From VRUE01 sp040901495 (lineage in GTDB: Bacteria; Actinomycetota; Thermoleophilia; Solirubrobacterales; 70-9), in the NCBI GenBank assembly GCA_040901495.1, contig JBBDYO010000055.1:1-20050 (forward strand): DNA of 20,050 nt. The letters run 5' to 3'. The notes beneath the pieces are model-generated. The model made no database searches. It was not told the origin of the DNA and saw only the letters and a list, made by a program, of their open reading frames with translations. This document shows, in pieces, positions 6,249-12,634 of this stretch. The position numbers were made by a program, and so were the translations under genes. Numbering within the stretch: the stretch's first letter is position 1; each line of letters opens with the position of its first letter.

Positions 6249-7631
6249 ATGCAAATGGACACGGACCCCAGCATCGAGCAGGCCGCCAAGCTCTACGGAA
6301 ACCGTTTCCTCACCGAGGACGCTCCTGACGGTCCCTTTCCGGAGAGCGGCATGTCGGCGCTCGACGCGATGCGCCTGGTCGACGAGGAATTGGCGCTGGA
6401 GGGCGACCCCAACCGCAACCTGGCGACTTTTGTCACCACTTGGATGGAGCCGGAGGCGCAGCGGATTATCGGCGAGAACCTCTACCGCAACTTCATCGAC
6501 CATGCCGAGTATCCGATCTCTGCCGAGGTCGAGCAGCGCTGCATTCGCATGCTCGCCGATCTCTACCACGCTCCCGGCGAGACGACCGGCGCCCGTACCC
6601 AGGGGTCCTCGGAGGCGATCATGCTCGGCGCGCTCTCCTTGAAGTGGAAGTGGAAGGAGCGCCGCGAAGCCGAATCGAAGCCCGTCGACAAGCCGAACCT
6701 GATCTTCGGCGGCGACGTCCACGTGGTTTGGGAGAAGTTCTGCCGCTATTTCGATGTCGAACCGCGGATCGTCCCGCTGCAGGACGACAAGTACACGATC
6801 GGCCCCGAGGACGTGCAGCCACACGTCGACGAGAACACGATCGGCGTCGCCGCCGTGCTCGGCACCACCTTCACCGGCCACATGGACGACATCGTCGGCA
6901 TCAACAAGCTGCTGGTCGATCTCAAGGGAGACAAAGGCCTCGACGTCCCCCTTCACATCGACGCCGCCAGCGGCGGCTTCGTCTGGCCCTTCCTCTACCC
7001 GGACTCCGAATGGGATTTCCGCCTCGAGCAGGTGCGCTCGATCAACGTCTCCGGGCACAAGTTCGGGCTCGTCTACCCCGGCATCGGCTGGCTCGTCTTC
7101 CGCGAACAAAGTGACCTGGCCGAGGACCTCGTCTTCTACGAGAACTACCTGGGGAAGACGGATGCGACCTTCACCCTCAACTTCTCCACCGGCGCCTCGA
7201 TGGTGCTCGCCCAGTACTACAACTTCGTTCGCTACGGGCGCGAGGGCTACGGCTACGTGATCGAGGCGATGGAGGAGAACGCGCGCGCTCTGGCCGAGAA
7301 GCTGAAGGCGACCGGCGACTTCGAGCTGATCGGCGAGGGCGAGGAGCAGCTGCCCCTTGTCGCCTTCCGCCTCGCCGGCGAGAGGGGCTACGACGAGTTC
7401 GACGTCTCCTGGCAGCTCTCGGCCGAGCGCGGCTGGATGCTCCCCGCCTACACGATGCCGCCCAAGGCCGAAGACGTGAAGGTCCTGCGGGCGCTGGTCA
7501 AGCAGACCCTGAGCCGCGAGCAGATCGACCGGCTCGCCGGCGACATCGCGACGGCCTGCGAGATGCTGGAGAAGAAGGGCGGGGCACATCCCGCCGAGCG
7601 CAAGAAAATGAAGCAGAGCCCGGGCTACTGA
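6249..7631 (+). CDS. gad: Glutamate decarboxylase (PLP-dependent)
   Basis: About 460 aa, close to the 466 aa of E. coli GadA/GadB. It converts L-glutamate to GABA and CO2 in the cytoplasm, consuming a proton. Group II decarboxylase features are all present: the substrate-region TWMEPEAQRIIGENLYRNFIDHAEYP, the PLP-phosphate region ARTQGSSEAIMLG, the PLP-nitrogen aspartate in HIDAASGGFVWPF (D238) and the Schiff-base lysine in SINVSGHKFGLVYPG (K271). These lie five residues earlier than D243/K276 of the E. coli enzyme, as expected for a slightly shorter N-terminus. I start at ATG 6249; ATG 6255 is equally possible with AGG 6 nt upstream. No glutamate/GABA antiporter is adjacent, so acid resistance cannot be claimed; GABA supply to the nearby transaminase/dehydrogenase genes is another option. 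The long open frame on the opposite strand is an artefact of GC-rich codons. Confidence 0.95.
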   Translation: MQMDTDPSIEQAAKLYGNRFLTEDAPDGPFPESGMSALDAMRLVDEELALEGDPNRNLATFVTTWMEPEAQRIIGENLYRNFIDHAEYPISAEVEQRCIRMLADLYHAPGETTGARTQGSSEAIMLGALSLKWKWKERREAESKPVDKPNLIFGGDVHVVWEKFCRYFDVEPRIVPLQDDKYTIGPEDVQPHVDENTIGVAAVLGTTFTGHMDDIVGINKLLVDLKGDKGLDVPLHIDAASGGFVWPFLYPDSEWDFRLEQVRSINVSGHKFGLVYPGIGWLVFREQSDLAEDLVFYENYLGKTDATFTLNFSTGASMVLAQYYNFVRYGREGYGYVIEAMEENARALAEKLKATGDFELIGEGEEQLPLVAFRLAGERGYDEFDVSWQLSAERGWMLPAYTMPPKAEDVKVLRALVKQTLSREQIDRLAGDIATACEMLEKKGGAHPAERKKMKQSPGY

Positions 7632-7680
7632 GAGCTGGTCTCTAAGCCGGGGTTGGTTGCGCGGCGCTCAGGCCCTGTAC

Positions 7681-7744
7681 ATGCGGGCGGGGGAGCTACC
7701 CAAAACTTCGGACCGCTGTACAACCACGCCGCGGCCGCCCGCAT
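7681..7744 (+). repeat. 10-bp inverted repeat with long loop upstream of first S51 peptidase
   Basis: ATGCGGGCGG (7681-7690) is the exact reverse complement of CCGCCCGCAT (7735-7744), separated by 44 nt. The right arm ends 13 nt before the chosen ATG 7758. It may be a leader structure, the remains of a terminator for the decarboxylase gene, or chance in GC-rich DNA. Confidence 0.3.
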
Positions 7745-7757
7745 CCACCATTTATGG

Positions 7758-8525
7758 ATGGAGACGGCACTGCGTCAGATCGTGGCTTTCGGTGGCGGTG
7801 GGTTCTCGATGGAGTCCGGGAACCCGCTGCTTGACGACTACGTGCTGGGGTTGACCGGCGCGGCTCGTCCCAAGGTCTGCTTCCTGCCCTCGGCGAGCGG
7901 TGACGCCGACCACTACATCGTCCGCTTCTACCGCGCCTTCCCGGCGGAGCGTTGCGAGCCCAGCCACATCTCCCTGTTTCGCCGCGAGCAGGGGCCGGAC
8001 GACCTGCGCCGGCACCTCCTCTCCCAGGACCTGATCTACGTCGGCGGCGGCAGCGTCGTCAGCCTGCTCGGCGTCTGGCGGGCGCACGGCATCGACACGA
8101 TCCTGCGCGAAGCGTGGGAAGCCGGGGTGGTCCTCTGTGGCCTCTCGGCCGGTTCGCTTTGCTGGTTCGCCGAAGCGGTGACCGGGTTTCACGGGGCGCC
8201 GCAGCGGGTCGAGGGGCTGGGGCTGCTGCCGTTCAGCAACTGCGTCCACTACGACGAAGGCTCAAGGCGGCGCCTCGACTACCACGACTTCCTTCGCGCC
8301 GGGATGAGAGCGGGATACGCGGCCGAGGACGGCGCTGCCCTGCACTTCACCGGGACGGAGTTGAGTCGGATCGTCTCTTCGCGGTCGCACGCACGTGGCT
8401 ACCGGCTGGACCTGGTCGGCGACAGGGTCGTGGAGATGCAGATCGCCACCGCCTACCTCGGCGATCCCAGACTGGCTTCGCTGGCGCCGCTGCCCGAGGC
8501 GATGTCGACCCCGGTAGCCGCGTGA
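7758..8525 (+). CDS. S51-family serine peptidase (peptidase E / cyanophycinase-like), copy 1
   Basis: About 255 aa, single domain. The nucleophile-elbow motif GLSAGSLCWF places the catalytic serine at Ser130. An early glycine-rich loop (FGGGGFSME) and the GGGSVVSLL strand-turn match the class I glutamine-amidotransferase-like fold of family S51, whose members cleave Asp-X dipeptides (PepE) or cyanophycin. The NCVHYDEGSRR segment supplies the likely catalytic-His region. No signal peptide, so it is probably cytoplasmic. I chose ATG 7758 because the conserved strand IVAFGGGG follows directly; upstream in-frame codons read as non-protein-like sequence and no good Shine-Dalgarno is visible. It lies 126 nt after the decarboxylase and 10 nt before a paralogue. 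The substrate is unknown; no cyanophycin synthetase gene is in the window. Confidence 0.88.
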   Translation: METALRQIVAFGGGGFSMESGNPLLDDYVLGLTGAARPKVCFLPSASGDADHYIVRFYRAFPAERCEPSHISLFRREQGPDDLRRHLLSQDLIYVGGGSVVSLLGVWRAHGIDTILREAWEAGVVLCGLSAGSLCWFAEAVTGFHGAPQRVEGLGLLPFSNCVHYDEGSRRRLDYHDFLRAGMRAGYAAEDGAALHFTGTELSRIVSSRSHARGYRLDLVGDRVVEMQIATAYLGDPRLASLAPLPEAMSTPVAA

Positions 8526-8535
8526 TGGCCGGCCG

Positions 8536-9327
8536 ATGATCACCCGCCTCCTCGCCCTCGGTGGACATGAATTCGCCTCCCGCCCGCCGGATCGCGCCGT
8601 CTGCGAGCTGATCCTGCGCCTGGCGACGGCGCGGGCAGAGGGACGGCCGCGGATCTGCCTGCTGCCCACGGCCAGCGGCGACACCTCGGAGACGATCGGC
8701 CGCTTCTACGCTGCTTTCGGCGAGCGCCCCTGCGAGCCCTCCGACCTCTCGCTGTTTCGGCTTGGTCGCCGCCCGATGGCCCTGCGCGACCATCTTCTCT
8801 CCCAGGATCTGATCTACGTCGACGGCGGCAGCCTCGTCAATCTGCTCGCCGTCTGGGAGGCGCACGAGCTCAATGAGATCCTCAGCGAGGCCTGGCGGCG
8901 CGGGATCGTGCTCGCCGGCCAGAGCGCCGGCGCGATGTGCTGGTTCGAGGCGGGGATCACAAAATCGTCGGGGAAGGCCGCGCCCGGCGACGGCCTCGGG
9001 CTGCTCAGCGGCAGCCTCTGCGTCCACTACAACAACGAGCCCGAGCGCCGCGCCGCCTACCTCGACGCGGTCGGCGGCGGCATGCCGTGCGGCTACGGGC
9101 GCGACGACTACGCCGGGCTGCTCTGGGAGGGAACCGGGCCGCCCTCGGCGCTGACCGCCCGCCGCGGGGCCCGCGCCTACCGCGTCACTGCGACCGACGA
9201 AGGCGTCGTCGAGTCACCGTTGCCCGCCCGCTTCCTCCCCGCACCGGCCCCGGCGGCGCTGCGCGAGGACATCGCCGAGTTCCGCCGCGTCCGCCGCATG
9301 CGACAGGGCGCCGGCTGGCTGGGCTGA
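8536..9327 (+). CDS. S51-family serine peptidase (peptidase E / cyanophycinase-like), copy 2
   Basis: 263 aa, a tandem paralogue of the preceding gene. Shared blocks include CxLP(S/T)ASGD, GRFY/VRFYRAF, CEPS..SLFR, LLSQDLIYV.GGS.V.LL.VW.AH, G.SAG..CWF and CVHY. The catalytic serine of GQSAGAMCWFEAG is again residue 130, so the two copies are collinear to this point. After CVHY they diverge: this copy has VGGGMPCGYGRDDYAGLLWEG, and its C-terminus is Arg-rich rather than Ala/Pro-rich. The start ATG lies 10 nt after the upstream stop without its own Shine-Dalgarno, which suggests translational coupling. It probably forms a two-gene unit with copy 1, acting on related peptides or isopeptides. It converges on the ferritin gene with 22 nt between. 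Confidence 0.88.
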   Translation: MITRLLALGGHEFASRPPDRAVCELILRLATARAEGRPRICLLPTASGDTSETIGRFYAAFGERPCEPSDLSLFRLGRRPMALRDHLLSQDLIYVDGGSLVNLLAVWEAHELNEILSEAWRRGIVLAGQSAGAMCWFEAGITKSSGKAAPGDGLGLLSGSLCVHYNNEPERRAAYLDAVGGGMPCGYGRDDYAGLLWEGTGPPSALTARRGARAYRVTATDEGVVESPLPARFLPAPAPAALREDIAEFRRVRRMRQGAGWLG

Positions 9328-9349
9328 CGCCCTGCCCTCGTCCGTCCGG

Positions 9350-9880
9350 CTAACCCTCGTCGGCTGCCGGCGGCGCGGTCGGGTCAGCGCTCTCCTCGCC
9401 GAGGCTCTCGCGGGCGATGTACTCCTCGGCGAGCAGCAGGTTCTCCTTCGAGCGCTCGACGACGTTGAGCAGGTCTCCCATCAGTGCGACCTCCTCGACC
9501 TGCTCTTTGACGAACCACTGCAGGAACTGCTCGGCGCGGTAGTCCTTGACGTCGCGCGCGAGCTCGAAGAGGGCGAAAATCTCGTCGCTCACTCGCTTCT
9601 CCTGCTCGAGAGCCATCTTCACTGGGGAGACGCCGTCGGCGTAGGTGGTCTCCTGCGACTTGATGTCGGGGATGTGCACGCCCTCGCCGGTGTCGAGCAG
9701 GTAGCGGATCATGATCATCGCGTGCTCGCGCTCCTCGAGCGCTTGGCGGTAGAAGAAGCCGGCGAGGCGGGGAAGCGTTTCGGCGTCGTAGTAGACGGCG
9801 GCCCCGACGTACTGCTGCGAGGCGGCGAACTCGTTGGCGATCTGCTCGTTGAGTGCGTCGGCGAAGCTCTTCTCTGCCAT
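9350..9880 (-). CDS. Ferritin (non-haem, ferroxidase-type)
   Basis: 176 aa. A four-helix-bundle ferritin that oxidises Fe(II) and stores iron as mineral in a 24-subunit cytoplasmic shell. All ferroxidase ligands of bacterial ferritins sit at their textbook positions: E17 (QIANEFAASQQY), E50 and H53 (ALEEREHAMIMI), E94 (ALEQEKRVSDEI) and E130 (KEQVEEVALMGDLL). The length matches FtnA/BfrB-type ferritins, not the haem bacterioferritins, and I see no haem-binding Met at residue 52 (it is Glu). The C-terminal ~15 residues (ESADPTAPPAADEG) are a flexible acidic tail. ATG 9880 follows AAGGAG at good spacing. A DtxR/IdeR-like box lies 54-72 nt upstream, consistent with iron control. It is monocistronic between convergent and tandem neighbours. 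Confidence 0.95.
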   Translation of the reverse strand: MAEKSFADALNEQIANEFAASQQYVGAAVYYDAETLPRLAGFFYRQALEEREHAMIMIRYLLDTGEGVHIPDIKSQETTYADGVSPVKMALEQEKRVSDEIFALFELARDVKDYRAEQFLQWFVKEQVEEVALMGDLLNVVERSKENLLLAEEYIARESLGEESADPTAPPAADEG

Positions 9881-9933
9881 CGGGACTCCTTGCTGGTCGG
9901 GGCTGGTTTCCCCAACGTAGCCGAAACAGCGGA

Positions 9934-9952
9934 TTCGGTTAGCCGAACTCGT
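9934..9952. promoter_or_regulatory. Candidate DtxR/IdeR iron box upstream of ferritin
   Basis: The 19-mer TTCGGTTAGCCGAACTCGT agrees with the DtxR/IdeR consensus TTAGGTTAGCCTAACCTAA at 13 of 19 positions, including the whole GGTTAGCC core. It lies 54-72 nt upstream of the ferritin start, where IdeR of mycobacteria is known to act on ferritin genes. A competing reading is the small palindrome TTCGG-TTAG-CCGAA without a regulator. The last four bases do not match. Confidence 0.45.
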
Positions 9953-10003
9953 CGCTGTCGACTTTGACCCCCTCTGGGGGGCGTGAAAGTGAGCAGCGAT
10001 CGG

Positions 10004-11074
10004 TCAGAGGGCCCAGCGAAAACCGGTCGAGTCGATCGCCGGCTTGAGCGGGCTGCTCGGCAGGCCGGGCTTCGTCGCCTGCTCGGGGTCGTTGTAGCCG
10101 CTTGGCGCGACGTCGTTGGGCGTATCGGGGTGGAAGATCGAGGCGAGGTACTGAATGTGCCCGCGGCCCTCGCCCAGCTCCGTCTGTCCCCCGCCGTAGG
10201 CGCCGATCCCGCGCTCTTCGCAGTAGTCATAGGCGCCGAACAGCTCCTCGATTGAACCGAAGCGGGAGGGCTTGATGTTGACCGTCTTCGGCGGCGCCCA
10301 GGGCATCGCCTCGATGTCGGCGACCGAGTGGATTGGCGCGTCCCAGGTGACCCGCTCGGCCACTGGATCAAGGAGCGGTTTCGTCTCCTCGTTGACGTCG
10401 GGGTCCTCGAGCCAGGCATCGGGGAAGGCCTCGATCAGCTTGGCGTAGAGCTCGGGGTCGGTCTCGACGTCGACCACCGTCCCTTTGTAGAAGCCCTTCA
10501 GGTCGAGCGAGTCGACCGCGCCGGTCTCGACCAGGGCGGCGATCAGCTCGTCGTCCCAGTCGTTGACCGGGTCGAGCTTGAAGCGGAGCGTCGGGTAGAC
10601 GGCGAGCCGGGCAAGCAGCGGCTCGATTGAGGAGGCCTCATCGGCGAAGGAGGCCAGCCGCATCGAGCTGACGAAGTTGACGGGGTGCGCCTCGCGCCCG
10701 AGCGCCACCGCCAGGTTGGTGCCGGCCTGACGCAGCGCCAGGTCGAGCACCGCCGACTCGAATGCCCAGCGACGGTAGGGACGGGAGACATCTCGCTCGG
10801 GTGGCGAGGGGAAAAGGTCGAGGGCGCCGATCAGCTCCGAGATGGCGGTGAAGGTGCCGCTGGTGCGCAGCTCCTCGGGCGGTCCCGCGTCCCGCAGCGC
10901 GATGTGGTCGACGGCGTCGTAGGTGACGTCCTCGCCGATCCCTTCGTGGCCGCCGCCGCGGACCTTGATCAGCGTGGTCAGGCGTTCGAAGTTGCCGAGC
11001 GTTATCTCCCGGCCCTCCAGATCGCACTCCTCGATCTCCACCGGCAGGTCCGCGATCGCCTCGAAAGTCGCCAC
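10004..11074 (-). CDS. Enolase-superfamily enzyme, substrate unknown
   Basis: 356 aa. An N-terminal capping domain (~1-110) is followed by a barrel with superfamily residues in order: K166 (LRFKLDP, end of strand 2), D191 (DSLDLKG), E223 (AWLEDPD) and D245 (VTWDAP) as probable Mg2+ ligands, and K268 (VNIKPSRFG, strand 6). This lysine pair is the muconate cycloisomerase / o-succinylbenzoate synthase / dipeptide epimerase arrangement, in which the two lysines act as acid and base on the carbon next to a carboxylate. A GGQTELGEGRGH loop follows near the C-terminus. The N-terminal cap is short and unlike known MLE or OSBS proteins I can recall, so I cannot name a substrate. The start is GTG 11074; TAGTCT lies 6 nt before it and no Shine-Dalgarno is visible, so the mRNA may be leaderless. 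It is divergent from the FAD oxidoreductase with 51 nt between. Confidence 0.8.
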   Translation of the reverse strand: MATFEAIADLPVEIEECDLEGREITLGNFERLTTLIKVRGGGHEGIGEDVTYDAVDHIALRDAGPPEELRTSGTFTAISELIGALDLFPSPPERDVSRPYRRWAFESAVLDLALRQAGTNLAVALGREAHPVNFVSSMRLASFADEASSIEPLLARLAVYPTLRFKLDPVNDWDDELIAALVETGAVDSLDLKGFYKGTVVDVETDPELYAKLIEAFPDAWLEDPDVNEETKPLLDPVAERVTWDAPIHSVADIEAMPWAPPKTVNIKPSRFGSIEELFGAYDYCEERGIGAYGGGQTELGEGRGHIQYLASIFHPDTPNDVAPSGYNDPEQATKPGLPSSPLKPAIDSTGFRWAL

Positions 11075-11125
11075 GCGGGCAGACTAGATGAACACCTGCG
11101 CGGGCTGCGACACTCGGCTGAGCTG
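11075..11125. promoter_or_regulatory. Short divergent promoter region
   Basis: Only 51 nt separate the divergent enolase-like and FAD-oxidoreductase genes. On the minus strand TAGTCT (11086-11081) ends 6 nt before GTG 11074, the geometry of a leaderless actinobacterial transcript. No convincing -35 or plus-strand promoter is seen, so the plus gene may be transcribed from further inside the enolase gene. Confidence 0.35.
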
Positions 11126-12523
11126 ATGAAGCACACAGCTCATGGGTACTGGCTCGAGGAGGCGGGAGCGGTGGCTCCGACCCCGCAGCTGGAGGGCGAG
11201 CGCGATGTCGATGTGGTGGTGGTTGGTGGTGGGTATACGGGGATGTGGGCGGCTTGGCAGGTGAAAGCGCTCGAGCCCGAGGCGCGGGTCGTGGTGCTGG
11301 AGGCTGAGACATGCGGGCACGGGCCGAGCGGGCGCAACGGTGGCTTCTGCAACTCGATGTGGTTCTCGCTGCCGAACATGCGGGGGCGCTGGGGGGATGA
11401 GGCGGCGCTGGCCGTAGCCGCCGCCGCCCGCGATGCGGTCGCGGGCGTCGGGTCGTTCTGCGAGGGCCAGGGCGTCGACGCCTGGTTCAGGCGCGGCGGC
11501 TACCTCCAGGTCTCGACGGCGCCGGCCCACGACGGCGTCTGGGGCAGATCGGCATCCGCCTGCCGTGAGCTCGGTGCTCTTGACGCGGTCCAGCCGCTCT
11601 CACCCGACGAGGTGGCCGCCCGCTGCGCCTCACCCGCCTTTCGGGGCGGGGCCTTCTACCCGGATGCCGCCACCGTGCAGCCGGCGCGCTTGGCCCTCGG
11701 TCTTCGCGACCGGTTGCTTGCCGCCGGGGTCGAGGTCTGCGAGCGCTCGCCGGTCCGCTCCCTGCGGGGGCTGCCGGGTGCGGTCCAAGCCGAGACTCCG
11801 TCCGGGCTGGTTCGCGCCCGTTCTGCGGTCATCGCGATCGGCGGCGCCGCGAAAGCGCCGCGAGGGCCGCTCCGCAACAGCCTCACCCTCACCTCCTCGC
11901 ACATCGTCCTCACCGAGCCGGTGCCCGACGTGCTCGAGGAGATCGGTTGGACCGGCGGCGAGTGCATCACCGATAGTCGCGCCCTGATCGACTACTTTCG
12001 CACCACCCCGGACGGCCGGATCGCCTTCGGCTGGGGCGGTGGCCGGATCGCGATGGGCGCCCGCCTCCGTGGCCGCTCGGAGGTCGACCCCGAGGTCATC
12101 TCCAGGGCAGCGGCTCGCCTGCGCGAGTACTTCCCGGCCCTCGCGGGTCGTCGCCTCACTCACGCCTGGGGCGGGCCGATCGACGTCTCGCCGACCCACC
12201 TGCCGCTCATTGCGCCGCTGCGCGGCGGCCGAGCCTTTGCCGCCGCCGGCTATACGGGCAACGGCGTCGGCCCCTCCTACATGGTGGGCAGGGCCCTTGC
12301 CTCGCTCGCCCTCGACCGCCGCGATGAGCACAGCCGCCTGCCGTTCATCGACCCCTCGCCCCAGCGCGTCCCGCCCGAGCCCTTCCACTGGCTCGGCGGC
12401 GAAGCGATCCGCGCCGCCCTGATGCACAAGGAGGAGGCGGAGCTGGCGGGCCACGACCCCGACCCCCTCAGCACCGCGATCTCAAAGCTCCCCGAGCTGA
12501 TCGGCTTCCACATAGGGAGGTAG
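11126..12523 (+). CDS. DAO-family FAD-dependent oxidoreductase (PuuB/BauB-like amine oxidase)
   Basis: About 465 aa. The FAD-binding Rossmann motif DVVVVGGGYTGMWAA (G34, G36, G39) is followed by the acidic strand end VVVLEAE and GHGPSGRNGGFCN, the signature of the gamma-glutamylputrescine oxidase / glycine oxidase branch. Near the C-terminus, GGPIDVSPTHLPLIAPL and AAGYTGNGVGPSYMVGRALASL complete the DAO FAD site. The N-terminal YWLEEAG preceding the FAD domain is also seen in PuuB relatives. Such enzymes oxidise amine C-N bonds with O2, giving aldehyde, ammonia and H2O2. The neighbouring spermidine/putrescine transporter, MmsA and transaminase genes support a polyamine or amino-acid amine substrate, by inference. 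I start at ATG 11126; the frame is open back to 10685 but that part lies antisense inside the enolase gene. No strong Shine-Dalgarno is seen. Confidence 0.87.
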   Translation: MKHTAHGYWLEEAGAVAPTPQLEGERDVDVVVVGGGYTGMWAAWQVKALEPEARVVVLEAETCGHGPSGRNGGFCNSMWFSLPNMRGRWGDEAALAVAAAARDAVAGVGSFCEGQGVDAWFRRGGYLQVSTAPAHDGVWGRSASACRELGALDAVQPLSPDEVAARCASPAFRGGAFYPDAATVQPARLALGLRDRLLAAGVEVCERSPVRSLRGLPGAVQAETPSGLVRARSAVIAIGGAAKAPRGPLRNSLTLTSSHIVLTEPVPDVLEEIGWTGGECITDSRALIDYFRTTPDGRIAFGWGGGRIAMGARLRGRSEVDPEVISRAAARLREYFPALAGRRLTHAWGGPIDVSPTHLPLIAPLRGGRAFAAAGYTGNGVGPSYMVGRALASLALDRRDEHSRLPFIDPSPQRVPPEPFHWLGGEAIRAALMHKEEAELAGHDPDPLSTAISKLPELIGFHIGR

Positions 12524-12548
12524 AGCAAGCACCTGTCGGTTGGTGGCT

Positions 12549-12630
12549 CGCGCGGGTGGCATGGAGATCTGAGGTCGTCGCCCGCAGCTTGCGAGGACGA
12601 CGATCTCATCTCCATGACAGGACCCGCGCG
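12549..12630. terminator. Long imperfect hairpin between convergent genes (bidirectional terminator candidate)
   Basis: Three nested arms pair: 12549-12557 with 12622-12630 (9 bp), 12561-12568 with 12608-12615 (8 bp) and 12574-12579 with 12596-12601 (6 bp), with small bulges between. It fills most of the 111-nt gap between the stop of the FAD oxidoreductase and that of mmsA. There is no T tract, so it may stop polymerase by structure or protect 3' ends. Confidence 0.6.
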
Positions 12631-12634
12631 CCAG

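Noticed and set aside
6150..7589. A 479-codon open frame on the minus strand opposite glutamate decarboxylase
   Set aside because: It is a mirror of GC-rich codons in the decarboxylase gene, has no domain, and the plus strand carries all PLP motifs.
9968..9980. CCCCC-TCT-GGGGG hairpin after the enolase-like gene as an intrinsic terminator
   Set aside because: Only 5 bp with no T tract on the transcribed strand; too weak to call.
10685..11125. In-frame upstream extension of the FAD oxidoreductase
   Set aside because: This part runs antisense through the enolase-like gene and has no oxidoreductase motif; the conserved protein begins near ATG 11126.
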